Below, piece by piece: positions 35,244 through 43,778 of a DNA stretch of 64,000 nucleotides. The position numbers were made by a program, and so were the translations under genes. The notes beneath the pieces were generated by a model, which was not told the origin of the DNA, searched no databases, and saw only the letters and a list, made by a program, of their open reading frames with translations. Position 1 is the stretch's first letter. Each line of letters starts with the position of its first letter. This DNA is from Micromonospora sp. U21 (GTDB lineage Bacteria > Actinomycetota > Actinomycetes > Mycobacteriales > Micromonosporaceae), in assembly GCF_018070045.1 (NCBI RefSeq), contig NZ_JAGPYK010000002.1:310001-374000 (forward strand). Reading direction: 5' to 3'.

Positions 35244-35495
35244 TTGGCGAAACCGCTCCCGCCAGCCAGAACCGCTGCGTGGGCGGGAACCTCCGCCGTC
35301 GTCTGCGCCGTCTCGCTGGTCAGCGCGCTGGGCGCGGCGCTCGGGGCGGTGCTGCGGCTGCGCGCCCGGCAGGGCATCGCGACGGCCACCCAGCGGGCCA
35401 CGCGCGATGTGCTGCACACCAACGGGCTCGCCGCCGAGCCGCTGCGGGCGGGACTGAGTGCGGCGGCGTGTCGGGAGGCCTCCACTGAGCGGAAC
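35244..35495 (+). pseudogene. Fragment of a LytS-like sensor histidine kinase
   Basis: A membrane helix (AVVCAVSLVSALGAALGAVL) then RLRARQGIATATQRATRDVLHTNGLAAEPLRAGLSAAACREA, which matches the usual helix-plus-linker start of actinomycete LytS-type kinases. GAF, HATPase and all later domains are missing; the frame runs into unrelated sequence. A decayed fragment rather than a working gene. Confidence 0.5.
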
Positions 35496-35631
35496 CCCTG
35501 CGTGGCTCGCAATCCACGCGCAGTGAACTGACACCGGTCCCTGCGGTTCGCGCACCGCCACTTACTGAAAGCACCCTCCGGTCACCCGAACCGCGAAAGC
35601 GCAGGCCAAAAGCGAGATCACGTTATGGAGT

Positions 35632-35672
35632 GGGGCGGGCGGGACCCGAACCCGCGACCGAGGGATTATGAG
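35632..35672 (-). pseudogene. 3' half of tRNA-Met(CAT): probable integration (att) scar
   Basis: On the minus strand this reads ctcataatccct (anticodon loop with CAT), then the variable region, then a complete T-arm with the ggttcgggtccc-type loop, and ends in the acceptor 3' strand. The 5' half (D-arm) is absent. Site-specific integrases that use tRNA genes duplicate exactly this 3' part, so it marks one end of a past or present integrated element. By polarity the element would lie to the right (higher coordinates). Confidence 0.7.
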
Positions 35673-35817
35673 ATCAAGTTGGCGACCCGTGCCTACCTGG
35701 CTTTGACTGGCCTGACGTGCGGAAATTTCTGTCGGCAACTCTCGGCGTCGGTGGTCGTGGTCTGGCCTCTTGAGGACTAGATGAGGACTGCCGCCGGCGG
35801 CGCGCCCGACCACCTGT

Positions 35818-36531
35818 TCAGGCGGGAAGTTTAGGGATCGCCCAGGTGTCGAAGGCCCCGCGAAGAAGAACACCCAGGAGGTAGACGACGACAGACGCTC
35901 CGATGGCAATGAGAAGTCCAGTCAGGCCGCGGTAGCGCTTGTCCACACCCGGCTCTGACGGCGAGCCAATGCGCCGTGACCATGGGCGTTCGATGGCCAG
36001 CCAGGCCAGCACTCCCAGTCCGAACGGAACCCCTGCGGTGAGCCAGAACCAGTACCACCGCGTACCGATGACCGGCGCTGGCCCGGCGACGACGATGGTC
36101 AGGCAGACCAGGCCAATGATCACCGGCAAGTATCGAGAATCTGGGCGTACGTCGCCGTGGAGTCGCCGGCCAGTATCGAGCAGCGACGCCCATACCGCTG
36201 CACGGATCGACTCCGTCTGCGAGCCAAGCGGCTCGGAACTGTCGGCAACGAAGAGCTGTTCGGCCGGACCGGCATCCGCCACCACGTAGTACGTGTGCCC
36301 GTCATCCGTGCGCCAGACGAACAAGGGGCCCTCACGGCCCCACGAGCGAAGTGTGGGCACCGAGCCCCAGGAGGATACGGCGGGCCGTTCCCACGAGTCC
36401 GCCCATTGGTACACCGCTACCTTGTTGGCGGCGATGTCCGCACGGGCTCTGTCAACCTCTGCTCGACGCGGCGCCGACCACCACGCCATCACCGCCCACA
36501 GGCACCAGGCGCTGATCAGAGCGATACGCAA
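35818..36531 (-). CDS. Membrane protein, unknown function
   Basis: A 237-aa protein with an N-terminal helix (MRIALISAWCLWAVMAWW), an exterior domain of about 110 residues (VYQWADSWERPAVSSWGS ... GHTYYVVADAG), and three C-terminal helices (LPVIIGLVCLTIVVAGPAP; WYWFWLTAGVPFGLGVLAWL; GLLIAIGASVVVYLLGVLL). No family recognised. Intact despite lying beside the tRNA scar and transposase debris, so it may be cargo of the former element. Confidence 0.7.
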   Translation of the reverse strand: MRIALISAWCLWAVMAWWSAPRRAEVDRARADIAANKVAVYQWADSWERPAVSSWGSVPTLRSWGREGPLFVWRTDDGHTYYVVADAGPAEQLFVADSSEPLGSQTESIRAAVWASLLDTGRRLHGDVRPDSRYLPVIIGLVCLTIVVAGPAPVIGTRWYWFWLTAGVPFGLGVLAWLAIERPWSRRIGSPSEPGVDKRYRGLTGLLIAIGASVVVYLLGVLLRGAFDTWAIPKLPA

Positions 36532-37124
36532 CGCCCGCCATGACCCCCAGCTGCGCCACCTCGCGAAGCGCTGGTCACCAGTTCCCCCGTCATGCGCCGC
36601 ATGCTCCCAGCGATCACTGCGAAACGCAATTGCGGCCAGCGGCCCGACCGGATATTGCCGCGCGGGGCCATGGTGTCAGACGCCAGACAAGTGCCCGCCC
36701 ACCGGCATCGTCATCGACGGCGTCGGATCCTATGGCGCCACCTTCACCGAACAGCTGGTCGCAGCCGGCTTGACCGTCGCTGAGGCACCTGATGTCCCGG
36801 CCTCCACCCGCCGCCGCCGAGGCAAGAGCGACGCCTTGGACGCCGTCGCGATGGCTCAAGCCGCTGGCAGCTTGGACGTCAACCACCTGTGCTGGCCGCG
36901 GACGGCCATGTGGGATGCTCGTATGCCCTGCGACAAAGGGTAAGACGTCCTACGCTCTGGACAGATGGGGCCGCGTGCCCTTGCTGGCCTGCACAAGTTC
37001 GGGCAGCCCTTCGCCGAAGATGCTCCTCGGCAGGCAGGAGCCGGGGCATGCCATTCGTCTGCGGTAGGCGAGCAGCGACCACCCGCTCGACCTCAGAGGC
37101 GTTCAACGCGGAAGGGAGGCCTGC
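36532..37124. other. Transposase debris and epoxide hydrolase upstream region
   Basis: Contains the IS110-type remnant at 36700-36880. The rest shows no gene. The last 15 bases hold a good gaagggagg ribosome site (37111-37119) for the epoxide hydrolase. Confidence 0.5.
36700..36880 (+). pseudogene. IS110-family transposase remnant
   Basis: Reads GVGSYGATFTEQLVAAGL, then EAPDVPASTRRRRGKSDALDAVAMAQA. This is the RuvC-like N-terminal part of IS110 transposases, including the conserved K-(S/T)-D-x-x-D motif. About 60 of roughly 350 residues remain. Confidence 0.75.
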
Positions 37125-38372
37125 GTGGCCGTCACGACGAAAGCGCGAACGGGCGCCGCAGAAGTGCGGCCATTCAACATCGAGGTCCCCGAGGTGGACC
37201 TTGAGGATCTGCGCGCGCGTATCAGGGCCACGCGCTGGCCCGAGAAGGAGACTGTTGAGGATGAGTCGCAGGGTGTGCCGCTCGCGCTCATGCAGGACCT
37301 CGCCCGCTACTGGGCGACCGACTACGACTGGCGCAAGTGCGAGGCAACGCTGAAGGCTCTTCCCAACTTCGTCACCGAGATCGACGGCCTGGACATCCAC
37401 TTCATCCACGTTCGCTCGAAGCACGAGGACGCGCTCCCGCTGGTCGTCTGCCACGGCTGGCCCGGGTCGGTCATCGAGCAGCTGAAGATCATCGAACCGC
37501 TGACGAATCCGACGGCGCACGGCGCAAGCGCGTCGGATGCCTTCCACGTCGTGATCCCGTCGATGCCCGGATACGGGTTCTCCGGCCAGCCGAACACGAC
37601 CGGCTGGGATCCCGTGCACATCGGGAAGGCCTACGTCGAGCTGATGAAGCGTCTCGGGTACACACGGTTCGCCGCGCAGGGCGGCGACTGGGGCGCGATC
37701 GTCGTCGACGCGATGGCCGGCGGTCGCGCCGACCCGGCGGCCGCCGAGCCGGCGCCACCGGAGCTGATCGGCATCCACACCAACATGCCCGGCGCGGTTC
37801 CGCCGGACCTCTTCCTCGCGGCCTTTGCCGGCAGCCCGGCGCCGGACGGCCTCTCCGACGAGGAGCGGGGCACCTACGAGCAGCTGCTCGGGTTCTTTGG
37901 GACGCACGTGGCGTACGGACTGATCATGGGAACTCGCCCGCAGACGCTCTACGGACTGGCCGACTCACCCATCGATCTCGCCGCGTTCATACTCGACCAC
38001 GGCGACGGGAGCGGTCAGCCCGGCCTGGTCCAGCAGGTCCTCGAGGGACGTCTGCAGAAGCCGAGCGACCTCACGCGCGACGACATCCTGGACAACATCA
38101 CGCACTACTGGCTGACCAACAGCGGGGTCTCCTCGGCACGGCTGTACTGGGAGAGCAAGCTCCCATTCTTCTCCACCAAGGGCGTGACGCTCCCGGTCGG
38201 CGTGAGCATCTTCCCCGACGAGATCTACCGGGTCCCGCGCAGCTGGGCGGAGCAGGCGTACCCCAACCTCATCCACTACAAGCAGCACGACAGGGGCGGG
38301 CACTTCGCGGCCTGGGAGCAGCCGCAACTACTCTCCGAGGACGTCCGCGAGACATTCCGATCGCTGCGCTAG
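37125..38372 (+). CDS. Epoxide hydrolase (alpha/beta-hydrolase, EphA-like)
   Basis: Opens epoxides to diols with water. A 415-aa protein with the epoxide-hydrolase N-terminal domain (RPFNIEVPEVDLEDLRARI ... TRWPE), the oxyanion motif HGWPGS (about residues 109-114), the nucleophile Asp in GGDWGA (about 186-191), a cap-domain Tyr region, and the catalytic His in GGHFAAWEQP (about 387-396). All catalytic residues are present. GTG 37125 follows gaagggagg. It stands alone in the mobile zone, with slightly lower GC at the third position than the left half, consistent with transfer. Confidence 0.92.
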   Translation: MAVTTKARTGAAEVRPFNIEVPEVDLEDLRARIRATRWPEKETVEDESQGVPLALMQDLARYWATDYDWRKCEATLKALPNFVTEIDGLDIHFIHVRSKHEDALPLVVCHGWPGSVIEQLKIIEPLTNPTAHGASASDAFHVVIPSMPGYGFSGQPNTTGWDPVHIGKAYVELMKRLGYTRFAAQGGDWGAIVVDAMAGGRADPAAAEPAPPELIGIHTNMPGAVPPDLFLAAFAGSPAPDGLSDEERGTYEQLLGFFGTHVAYGLIMGTRPQTLYGLADSPIDLAAFILDHGDGSGQPGLVQQVLEGRLQKPSDLTRDDILDNITHYWLTNSGVSSARLYWESKLPFFSTKGVTLPVGVSIFPDEIYRVPRSWAEQAYPNLIHYKQHDRGGHFAAWEQPQLLSEDVRETFRSLR

Positions 38373-39289
38373 CTGTAGCTAGCCGACGAGGACGAATCAG
38401 TGAGCCACGGCCATACGGGCCTTGCGCAGTGTCCGGGATCAGGGCGGTCTTGGGAGCCACGCGTGGGAGCCACCGGGGCGACCGGAGGCGGACGAGCCTG
38501 GGCCGATCCAGTCGCCGAGCGCGCGGCGACCAGGGCGACGCAGACGTTGCCGAACGGCTGTGGCGTGGACTTTGGAATCTGCGGATCAGAAGGTTACGGG
38601 TCCGAGTCTGTTCTGGCGCACCGGGCTAACAAGGTTTGACCAGGGAAAACGTCTTTCTCGTCATCGGCGGCGATCGACTGGAGGGGCGTTTTGTGCGCCC
38701 ACGGGCGCACAACGCCGCTGACGCTGGTCTGATAGTCGCGGGGAGTCGAGAGAGGCTGCCCCTGTCGATGGTTGACCCCGCCCTGGCGGCTGGCTCGGCC
38801 CTGAGGCGAATCCCCGCCGCGCCGCTGCTTGGCTCCGCATCTCGTGGGCACTGCACGCGAAGCGACCGCGCCCGTCTACCCACCGTGCCGTTGGCCGTCG
38901 GAATTTCTGCCCTGCCGGGCCGGATCCGCACGGGTCTGCACCCCGTTCGGAAGTCGAGGGCGAACGGGAAGGTAGCGGCCGGGGGAAGTCAAACGATCAA
39001 CTTCAGGGGATCGATGCTTGTACGCGGTCAGGGTCGTGAGGCGGCCGCCGGACGGAAGCCCCCGAAGCAAAGACCAGCAGCTACGGGCGTTTGCCGAGGT
39101 GGGAGCGCGTTGCGCCAACGGCCCTCATCGGCGGTGTCCGGCAGCCACAATTGTCGTATCAGCCGGTCCACGGATGACCGGAGCCGGCGCTTGGGTCCCC
39201 GGCCGGTGGGGGCTTATCCAAGGTCATGAGCCGCCGGGCATCCGTCACGGGAGTTGACATGAACACCCCGCAGGAAGATCTTGACGGCG
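38373..39289. other. Gene-poor stretch of about 0.9 kb
   Basis: No protein family, RNA fold or repeat could be recognised. Open frames on both strands look like high-GC artefacts. Probably decayed sequence between the epoxide hydrolase and the IS701-like remnant. Confidence 0.4.
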
Positions 39290-39299
39290 CAACGGACGT

Positions 39300-39611
39300 C
39301 GTCAAGGAGCCCTGCTCCACCAGCCAGGCACGCACGTCATCGCGGACAGCATCGGCGTCCCACACCGCCGTACGCAGCAGCCGCTGCATCGCCTGCGGAT
39401 CGGCATGACCAGCCCGCTCCGCCAACGACCAGCAGGTCTTACGTTCCAGACCCGACAGCAGTCCTTCCACGAACTGCCCGGCCGTCGCACGCGGTTCCGC
39501 CCGCACGAACCGGGCAGCGACACGCGTCACCGCCTCATCCAGGATGACCCGCCACCCGGCCGGGTCTACGCTGTGGCACGCGGCCACCGCACGATCTTCG
39601 GTTGTCCTCAC
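39300..39611 (-). pseudogene. IS701-like transposase, N-terminal remnant
   Basis: WRVILDEAVTRVAARFVRAEPR, then FVEGLLSGLERKTCWSLAERAGHADPQAMQRLLRTAVWDADAVRDDVR. This is the conserved N-terminal dimerisation part of IS701-type transposases. The DDE core that should follow is missing, with the frame running into unrelated sequence near 39300. Confidence 0.7.
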
Positions 39612-39991
39612 AAACCATCGATGATCACGCGGTGGCCGTCCTCATGCCCGCGCCACCCCCAACGTCGAAGCCAAGTGACGTTGGAGTACTAACCGCGATC
39701 AACACCTACCGCGATGCCCTCGGCGCCGCCCCCGATCCCGCCTCGCAGGGATGCCGCGATGTCGCGCTCGCCTCCGGGCCATGGTGGCCCTTCCCGGACA
39801 CCGCCCTGATGAGCGAACGTCCCGCTGTGCTCAAACTCGATGACCAGGGTCGCCTGCACGCCGACAACGGACCGGCCATCCGGTGGCTCGACGGTCACCC
39901 GGTATGGGAGCGTGAAGGGATCCTCGTCGACGCACGCGTCGGATCGACGCCAGCGGACACATCGCCAAGGTGCACGACACCGATCAAATGA
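39602..39991 (+). pseudogene. Fragment resembling a DUF6745-type protein
   Basis: MSERPAVLKLDDQGRLHADNGPAIRWLDGHPVWER resembles the (R/A)-x-L-x-x-D-x-x-GRLHxx-x-GPA repeat of actinomycete DUF6745 proteins. The parts before and after are truncated or shifted (VDARVGSTPADTSPR). Probably a remnant; family assignment is from pattern only. Confidence 0.4.
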
Positions 39992-40000
39992 TTGCCGCGT

Positions 40001-40225
40001 TCACCGAGGTTCGGTTGACTCCTGACCTGTGAGGCCGGCTGGCTGAAGGAGGGAGTGGAGTCGGCGGGAGTGCAGCGTCAATACTCGGGCATGGCCGGAC
40101 TGTCGAAGAGATACCAGCTCGGAGTGTTCCGGGAGCCCCACGACGAGCCCAGGGCGATCACCGCCGGACTTGTCGCCGACCAGGCCGTAGTAGGGCGTGA
40201 CCAGGCTCTTGATCGCGTTCGGCAT
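40001..40225 (-). CDS. Small protein with VTPYYG motif (module copy 1)
   Basis: A 74-aa product beginning MPNAIKSLVTPYYGLVGDKSG. A gaggag ribosome site lies upstream of ATG 40225. Copy 2 at 42313-42567 shares the start (MP-x(2-3)-(I/L)-x-VTPYYG-x-V) but little else. It is divergent from the Cys-rich gene at 40344 across a nearly identical promoter region in both copies. Function unknown. Confidence 0.5.
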   Translation of the reverse strand: MPNAIKSLVTPYYGLVGDKSGGDRPGLVVGLPEHSELVSLRQSGHARVLTLHSRRLHSLLQPAGLTGQESTEPR

Positions 40226-40500
40226 GATCGCTCCTCGATCGCCAGTCGTCCATATGGTGTGTATGCTTGCTGACCGAGACCTGCCCCTCCAACTCATGCC
40301 ATCCCACCCATTCGCCGGGTGACGCTGGCCAGATCGGAGTGACATGGGCTGCTCACACGCTCAGGACTGCCCCCTCTTCCCCCTGCTCAACGCAAGCTTG
40401 CGCGACTGGCGTAACCACTACTGCGACAATGCGCAGGGCTGGCTGACATGTGCTCGGTACCAGCTGTACAGGACAGGCCAGCTCGTGCCAATCACGCTCC
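40170..40500. repeat. Duplicated divergent promoter plus Cys-rich N-terminus (copy 1)
   Basis: About 330 bp nearly identical to 42510-42850. It covers the first codons of the minus-strand small gene, the shared intergenic region (ccagtcgtccatatggt, then tgcttgctgaccgagacc) and the first ~55 codons of the plus-strand Cys-rich gene. Beyond these limits the two copies diverge completely. Confidence 0.85.
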
Positions 40501-41246
40501 TGCCGAATGGAGTCGACGCGTTCAGGCCCGTACCTGCGGCAGTACCCAGGTCCAATCAACCAGTGAATGCACGCCGCCCGTGGACGTCAGGAACATCGCG
40601 AGAGGTATCGGATAGATTACCGACTGCGGAAAGCGGAGGTGCTGCGGAGCCGACTCCACCGGTAAATCACCCGGATCGCTCAGGCGTGCGAGACAAGGTC
40701 AGCGATGCATGGGTGCTTGCCGTCGCCGATGATGCGAAATGCCGCGGCGGTGAACGGCTGCACGTGTGGGTGACGAGCCAGGAGAAGCCGTGGGCTGCTC
40801 CTTTTCCCATCCCGAAGCCAGGGGATCCTTCTCACGCCGACGGACCGGTGGTGGTCGCCGTCGCCTGGTTCGAGCCAGCCAGCGCCGCGTGGACGGAAAC
40901 CCTCACTGGCTCGCGGTGCGAGGCGCAGGTGGAGGCGGCGATCTTGTTGGGCCTGCCGCGCTGGCCATCAGCGACACGTCCGGCGAGGGTGACCACCTGG
41001 GGTGTGGGCCTCGGCGCTACGGGTCTCGCGTTGCATGACCCGACCGGTCATGTTTTCGCCTACGGCGTCGCCGAGATACCGTCCACTTGGACGACCGCCG
41101 CGAGGGCGCTGGGCGCCGTCGCCGTCGTCTACGGAGTTGGTTCTCTGCAGCAGGCAGTGCACCCCGAGCCGCCTCCGGCTCAACGGCTCACCGAGGCGCG
41201 ACGCGACGGAACCGTCGCCGCCGCATGGGTACCACTGCTCGAGTGA
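40344..41246 (+). CDS. Protein with Cys-rich N-terminal domain and unrelated C-terminus (module copy 1)
   Basis: A 300-aa protein. Residues 1-59 form a compact Cys-rich domain (MGCSHAQDCPLFPLLN ... HYCDNAQGW ... CARYQ ... LLPNG) with Cys and His spaced as in a metal-binding fold. It is almost identical to the start of the gene at 42686. A disordered linker follows (about 60-115), then a domain with WVLAVADDAKCRGGERLHVW, VVAVAWFEPASAAW and a tail rich in Ala/Val. The C-terminus resembles no family known to me. ATG 40344 follows tcggagtgac. Confidence 0.65.
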   Translation: MGCSHAQDCPLFPLLNASLRDWRNHYCDNAQGWLTCARYQLYRTGQLVPITLLPNGVDAFRPVPAAVPRSNQPVNARRPWTSGTSREVSDRLPTAESGGAAEPTPPVNHPDRSGVRDKVSDAWVLAVADDAKCRGGERLHVWVTSQEKPWAAPFPIPKPGDPSHADGPVVVAVAWFEPASAAWTETLTGSRCEAQVEAAILLGLPRWPSATRPARVTTWGVGLGATGLALHDPTGHVFAYGVAEIPSTWTTAARALGAVAVVYGVGSLQQAVHPEPPPAQRLTEARRDGTVAAAWVPLLE

Positions 41247-42312
41247 TAGGCCGAGGCCGTCCCCTTACCCGGTCAGGGTGCCGCATCTCGCGGTCGCCGT
41301 CGGCGGTATACGGGTGCTGAAAGACGTGCTCACGTGGATGAGGCCCTGTACCGTGCCAAACTCGGTACAGAGTCCGTGAACTCGGGTTTCGTTGATCCGA
41401 TCATGCCGCCCGCTGGTACTCGTTGATGACGCCGCTGAGGACCCGGCGGCGTCGTATCGGCGCGTTGATCGGAATGACGACGGCCGGGTCGTGGGTTCGG
41501 TGAGTGCTGGGCGAGGCTCTGGTGTGGACGATGCCCGTTGAAGCGGGCGGCGTATCCGTCGAGCATGGCACCGGAGTGACGTTCGTTCTACATCAGGAGT
41601 CTGTCGGTGCACCCGTGCCGGACGCCGCGGATGAACCGTTCTGCGTAGCAGTTCGTCCGAGGGGCTCGGGGAGGGATCTTCACCAGTCGACGCCGTCAGC
41701 GGCGAACACCTCGTCGAAGCTCGCGGGAACTTCGCGTCCAAACCGCGGATCAGGAACCGGAACGACGTGACCTAAGCCGAAATCCATCACCAGGTTGCGG
41801 GCTTGCCGGGTGGTCCAGGCCGCAGTCCGATGCGCCGTGGCACCGGGATCTGCACCAGGCGGCTTGCGAACTCCATTACGAACAGCACGTACAGCTTCTC
41901 GTTAACCTCGGCCGCTGGTAGTTTCTGGCAGTCCCTGTGGGTGCCGCCCTCGTGCTCGACGTGAGGACGACCACCGCAGATGATCTTCCGTTTCCTGGCA
42001 AGAACACGAAGATCAATCGGCGGCCGGCATCAGCAACGCCGCCAAATGCCTGGATGCCGTCGTAGGGCGCCGGACGGAGATCGGGCATTAGTGGCGGAGG
42101 CACGGATGGTCAGCGGTAGCACCGCCAGGCGTATGGATCGTCAGGATTCGACGCTTGTGCATAGGCGCCCCGATCCGTACGTGTCGCGGCAGGCGACGTC
42201 AATGTCGACGGCGGACGGGTGACGCCGGCGAAACAGGCGTCTGGCCGCCGACGCGTTCGCCTGCCTGACTGCAGTGGGACTGCGCTTCCGGACTGGTCTC
42301 ACCCACACGGCT
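41247..42312. other. Transposase graveyard between the two Cys-rich modules
   Basis: Contains the decayed integrase-core transposase at 41400-42110 and no intact gene. The remainder shows nothing recognisable. Confidence 0.5.
41400..42110 (-). pseudogene. Integrase-core (IS3/IS481-like) transposase, heavily decayed
   Basis: Pieces in different minus frames line up in the order of an rve-type transposase: LYVLFVMEFASRLVQIP near the top, then DAKFPASFDEVF-like text, then the end [19 protein letters not shown] with [12 protein letters not shown]. Several stops and frameshifts interrupt it. The catalytic residues cannot all be placed. Confidence 0.6.
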
Positions 42313-42567
42313 TCAACACGTCCGCCGATCCACAACGCAACAGCCCGCGGTGGCCGGAGGCGTAGAACGCGCCGACATGGGATCTGCCGGCCGCGCAGCG
42401 CCAACGTTCGGCGCGGCGCCGACCGGGGCGCGGGGCTGGCCCCGCGCCAGTCGGACGAACCATACGGCCGACGCGGACGCGTCATCGGCCACGGGCAACG
42501 GCCGTACGACCGCGACCGGGCCGTAGTAGGGCGTGACCGGGCCGTTGATCAAAGCGGCGACCGGCAT
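42313..42567 (-). CDS. Small protein with VTPYYG motif (module copy 2)
   Basis: An 84-aa product beginning MPVAALINGPVTPYYGPVAVV; the remainder is low-complexity and ends in DRRTC. Same upstream region and ribosome site as copy 1. Only the first twenty or so residues are conserved between copies, so the tail may have been replaced by recombination. Confidence 0.45.
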   Translation of the reverse strand: MPVAALINGPVTPYYGPVAVVRPLPVADDASASAVWFVRLARGQPRAPVGAAPNVGAARPADPMSARSTPPATAGCCVVDRRTC

Positions 42568-42850
42568 GATCGCTCCTCGATCGCCAGTCGTCCATATGGT
42601 AGGTATGCTTGCTGACCGAGACCTGCCCCTCCAACTCATGCCATCCCACCCATTCGCCGGGTGACGCTGGCCAGATCGGAGTGACATGGGCTGCTCACAC
42701 GCTCAGGACTGCCCCCTCTTCCCCCTGCTCAACGCAAGCTTGCGCGACTGGCGTAACCACTACTGCGACAATGCCCAGGGCTGGCGGACGTGCGCTCGGT
42801 ACAACCTGGCCCGGACGGGCCAGCTCGTACCGATCACGCTCCTGCCGAAT
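42510..42850. repeat. Duplicated divergent promoter plus Cys-rich N-terminus (copy 2)
   Basis: Direct repeat of 40170-40500 with few changes over about 330 bp. In this copy the plus-strand gene leads into the YeeE/YedE pair. Confidence 0.85.
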
Positions 42851-43129
42851 GGAGCCGACGCGCTATATCTCGGGCGCCTACCCACCGGTGTGGGGTCGGA
42901 CACGGCACGCCGGACACCCCCGTCACGGCTCGATCCGGGGTCCTCGCAGCGGTTCGAGCCGGTGCCGGCCCGGGAGCTCAACCCGGTACCGGCGCCCGCT
43001 CAAGGCTTCAACACCCGCCACCCGCACAGGTTCCCTACCCCTCCAGAACCCCATCGACCCCACCGACGCCGCCATGGGCCCGGTGGTGGACCCGACTCGC
43101 AGAGTGGATTGCAGGTCCCGCATGACTGA
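42686..43129 (+). CDS. Cys-rich domain protein, probably frameshifted (module copy 2)
   Basis: A 147-aa frame. Residues 1-59 repeat the Cys-rich domain of the gene at 40344 (Cys3, Cys9, Cys27 and Cys37 kept), followed by a Pro-rich linker. The C-terminus in this frame is nonsense-like. The neighbouring frame ends PPWARWWTRLAEWIAGPA, an amphipathic Trp tail whose TGA (43123-43125) overlaps the ATG of the next gene as ATGA. That suggests the original protein used that tail and a one-base indel in the linker (near 43020) has shifted it. The metal-binding role is inferred. Confidence 0.6.
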   Translation: MGCSHAQDCPLFPLLNASLRDWRNHYCDNAQGWRTCARYNLARTGQLVPITLLPNGADALYLGRLPTGVGSDTARRTPPSRLDPGSSQRFEPVPARELNPVPAPAQGFNTRHPHRFPTPPEPHRPHRRRHGPGGGPDSQSGLQVPHD

Positions 43130-43778
43130 ATACTGGCCCTGGTGGGCGGGGGCTGCCGGGCTCGCCCTCACCACCATCAACTACGCCGTCACGACCGATC
43201 GATCCTTCGGCGTGTCCGGTGCGTGGGACCGCGTGCTGCACTGGCGCGCCGAACGCCGTGTCGAACGGGTGAACGCCCGGTTCGCTGACGAACGTGTCCT
43301 CACCGCGGCTCTCGCCGCGGCCGCCGCCGACCAGTTCGGAGCCGGTTCGGCTGCACCTGCTGCGCATCCCGCCCCGCACGGCGACGCGTGGGCACCGCGA
43401 CAGGACGGGCGACCACCTGCCGCGCCGAGCCTCTTACTGGCGAGCCTGCTCCCGGCGCCCTTGATCAGCCAGGTCGCCCTGCTCCTGTCGGTTTTCGTCG
43501 GCGGGTGGGTAGCGGCGGTTACCGCCGGACGATTCCAGCTCCGCCTCGACATGGGTGACGCCTTCGGCCAGATCGTGACCGACAAACCGATCGCAATGAT
43601 CGGCGCGCTCTTCATCGGCGGTGTACTCGTCGGCTTCGGCACCCGTCTCGCCGGAGGGTGCAGCAGCGGTCACGGACTAAATGGCTGTGGGCGGCTACAG
43701 CCGGTCAGCATCGTCGCGACTGCCATCTTCTTCGGCACCGGCGTCCTCGTGTCGTTTCTGCTGTGGAAGGTGATCTGA
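43122..43778 (+). CDS. YeeE/YedE family sulfur-compound transporter, first half
   Basis: A 218-aa membrane protein with an N-terminal helix (WWAGAAGLALTTINYAV), a hydrophilic insert of about 80 residues, then three to four helices carrying the signature AGGCSSGHGLNGCGRLQPVSI (about residues 175-195). The paired Cys of this motif carries thiosulfate or persulfide sulfur in the TsuA/YeeE family. It overlaps the next gene by one base. The insert makes it longer than usual half-transporters. Confidence 0.82.
   Translation: MTEYWPWWAGAAGLALTTINYAVTTDRSFGVSGAWDRVLHWRAERRVERVNARFADERVLTAALAAAAADQFGAGSAAPAAHPAPHGDAWAPRQDGRPPAAPSLLLASLLPAPLISQVALLLSVFVGGWVAAVTAGRFQLRLDMGDAFGQIVTDKPIAMIGALFIGGVLVGFGTRLAGGCSSGHGLNGCGRLQPVSIVATAIFFGTGVLVSFLLWKVI

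Noticed and set aside
35673..35817. Integrase gene end next to the tRNA fragment
   Set aside because: No tyrosine or serine recombinase motif can be read in any frame near the scar. Only short non-coding sequence is present.
38636..39229. Protein-coding gene of about 197 codons
   Set aside because: No ribosome site, no domain, irregular amino-acid composition and no support from neighbours. It looks like chance in GC-rich sequence.
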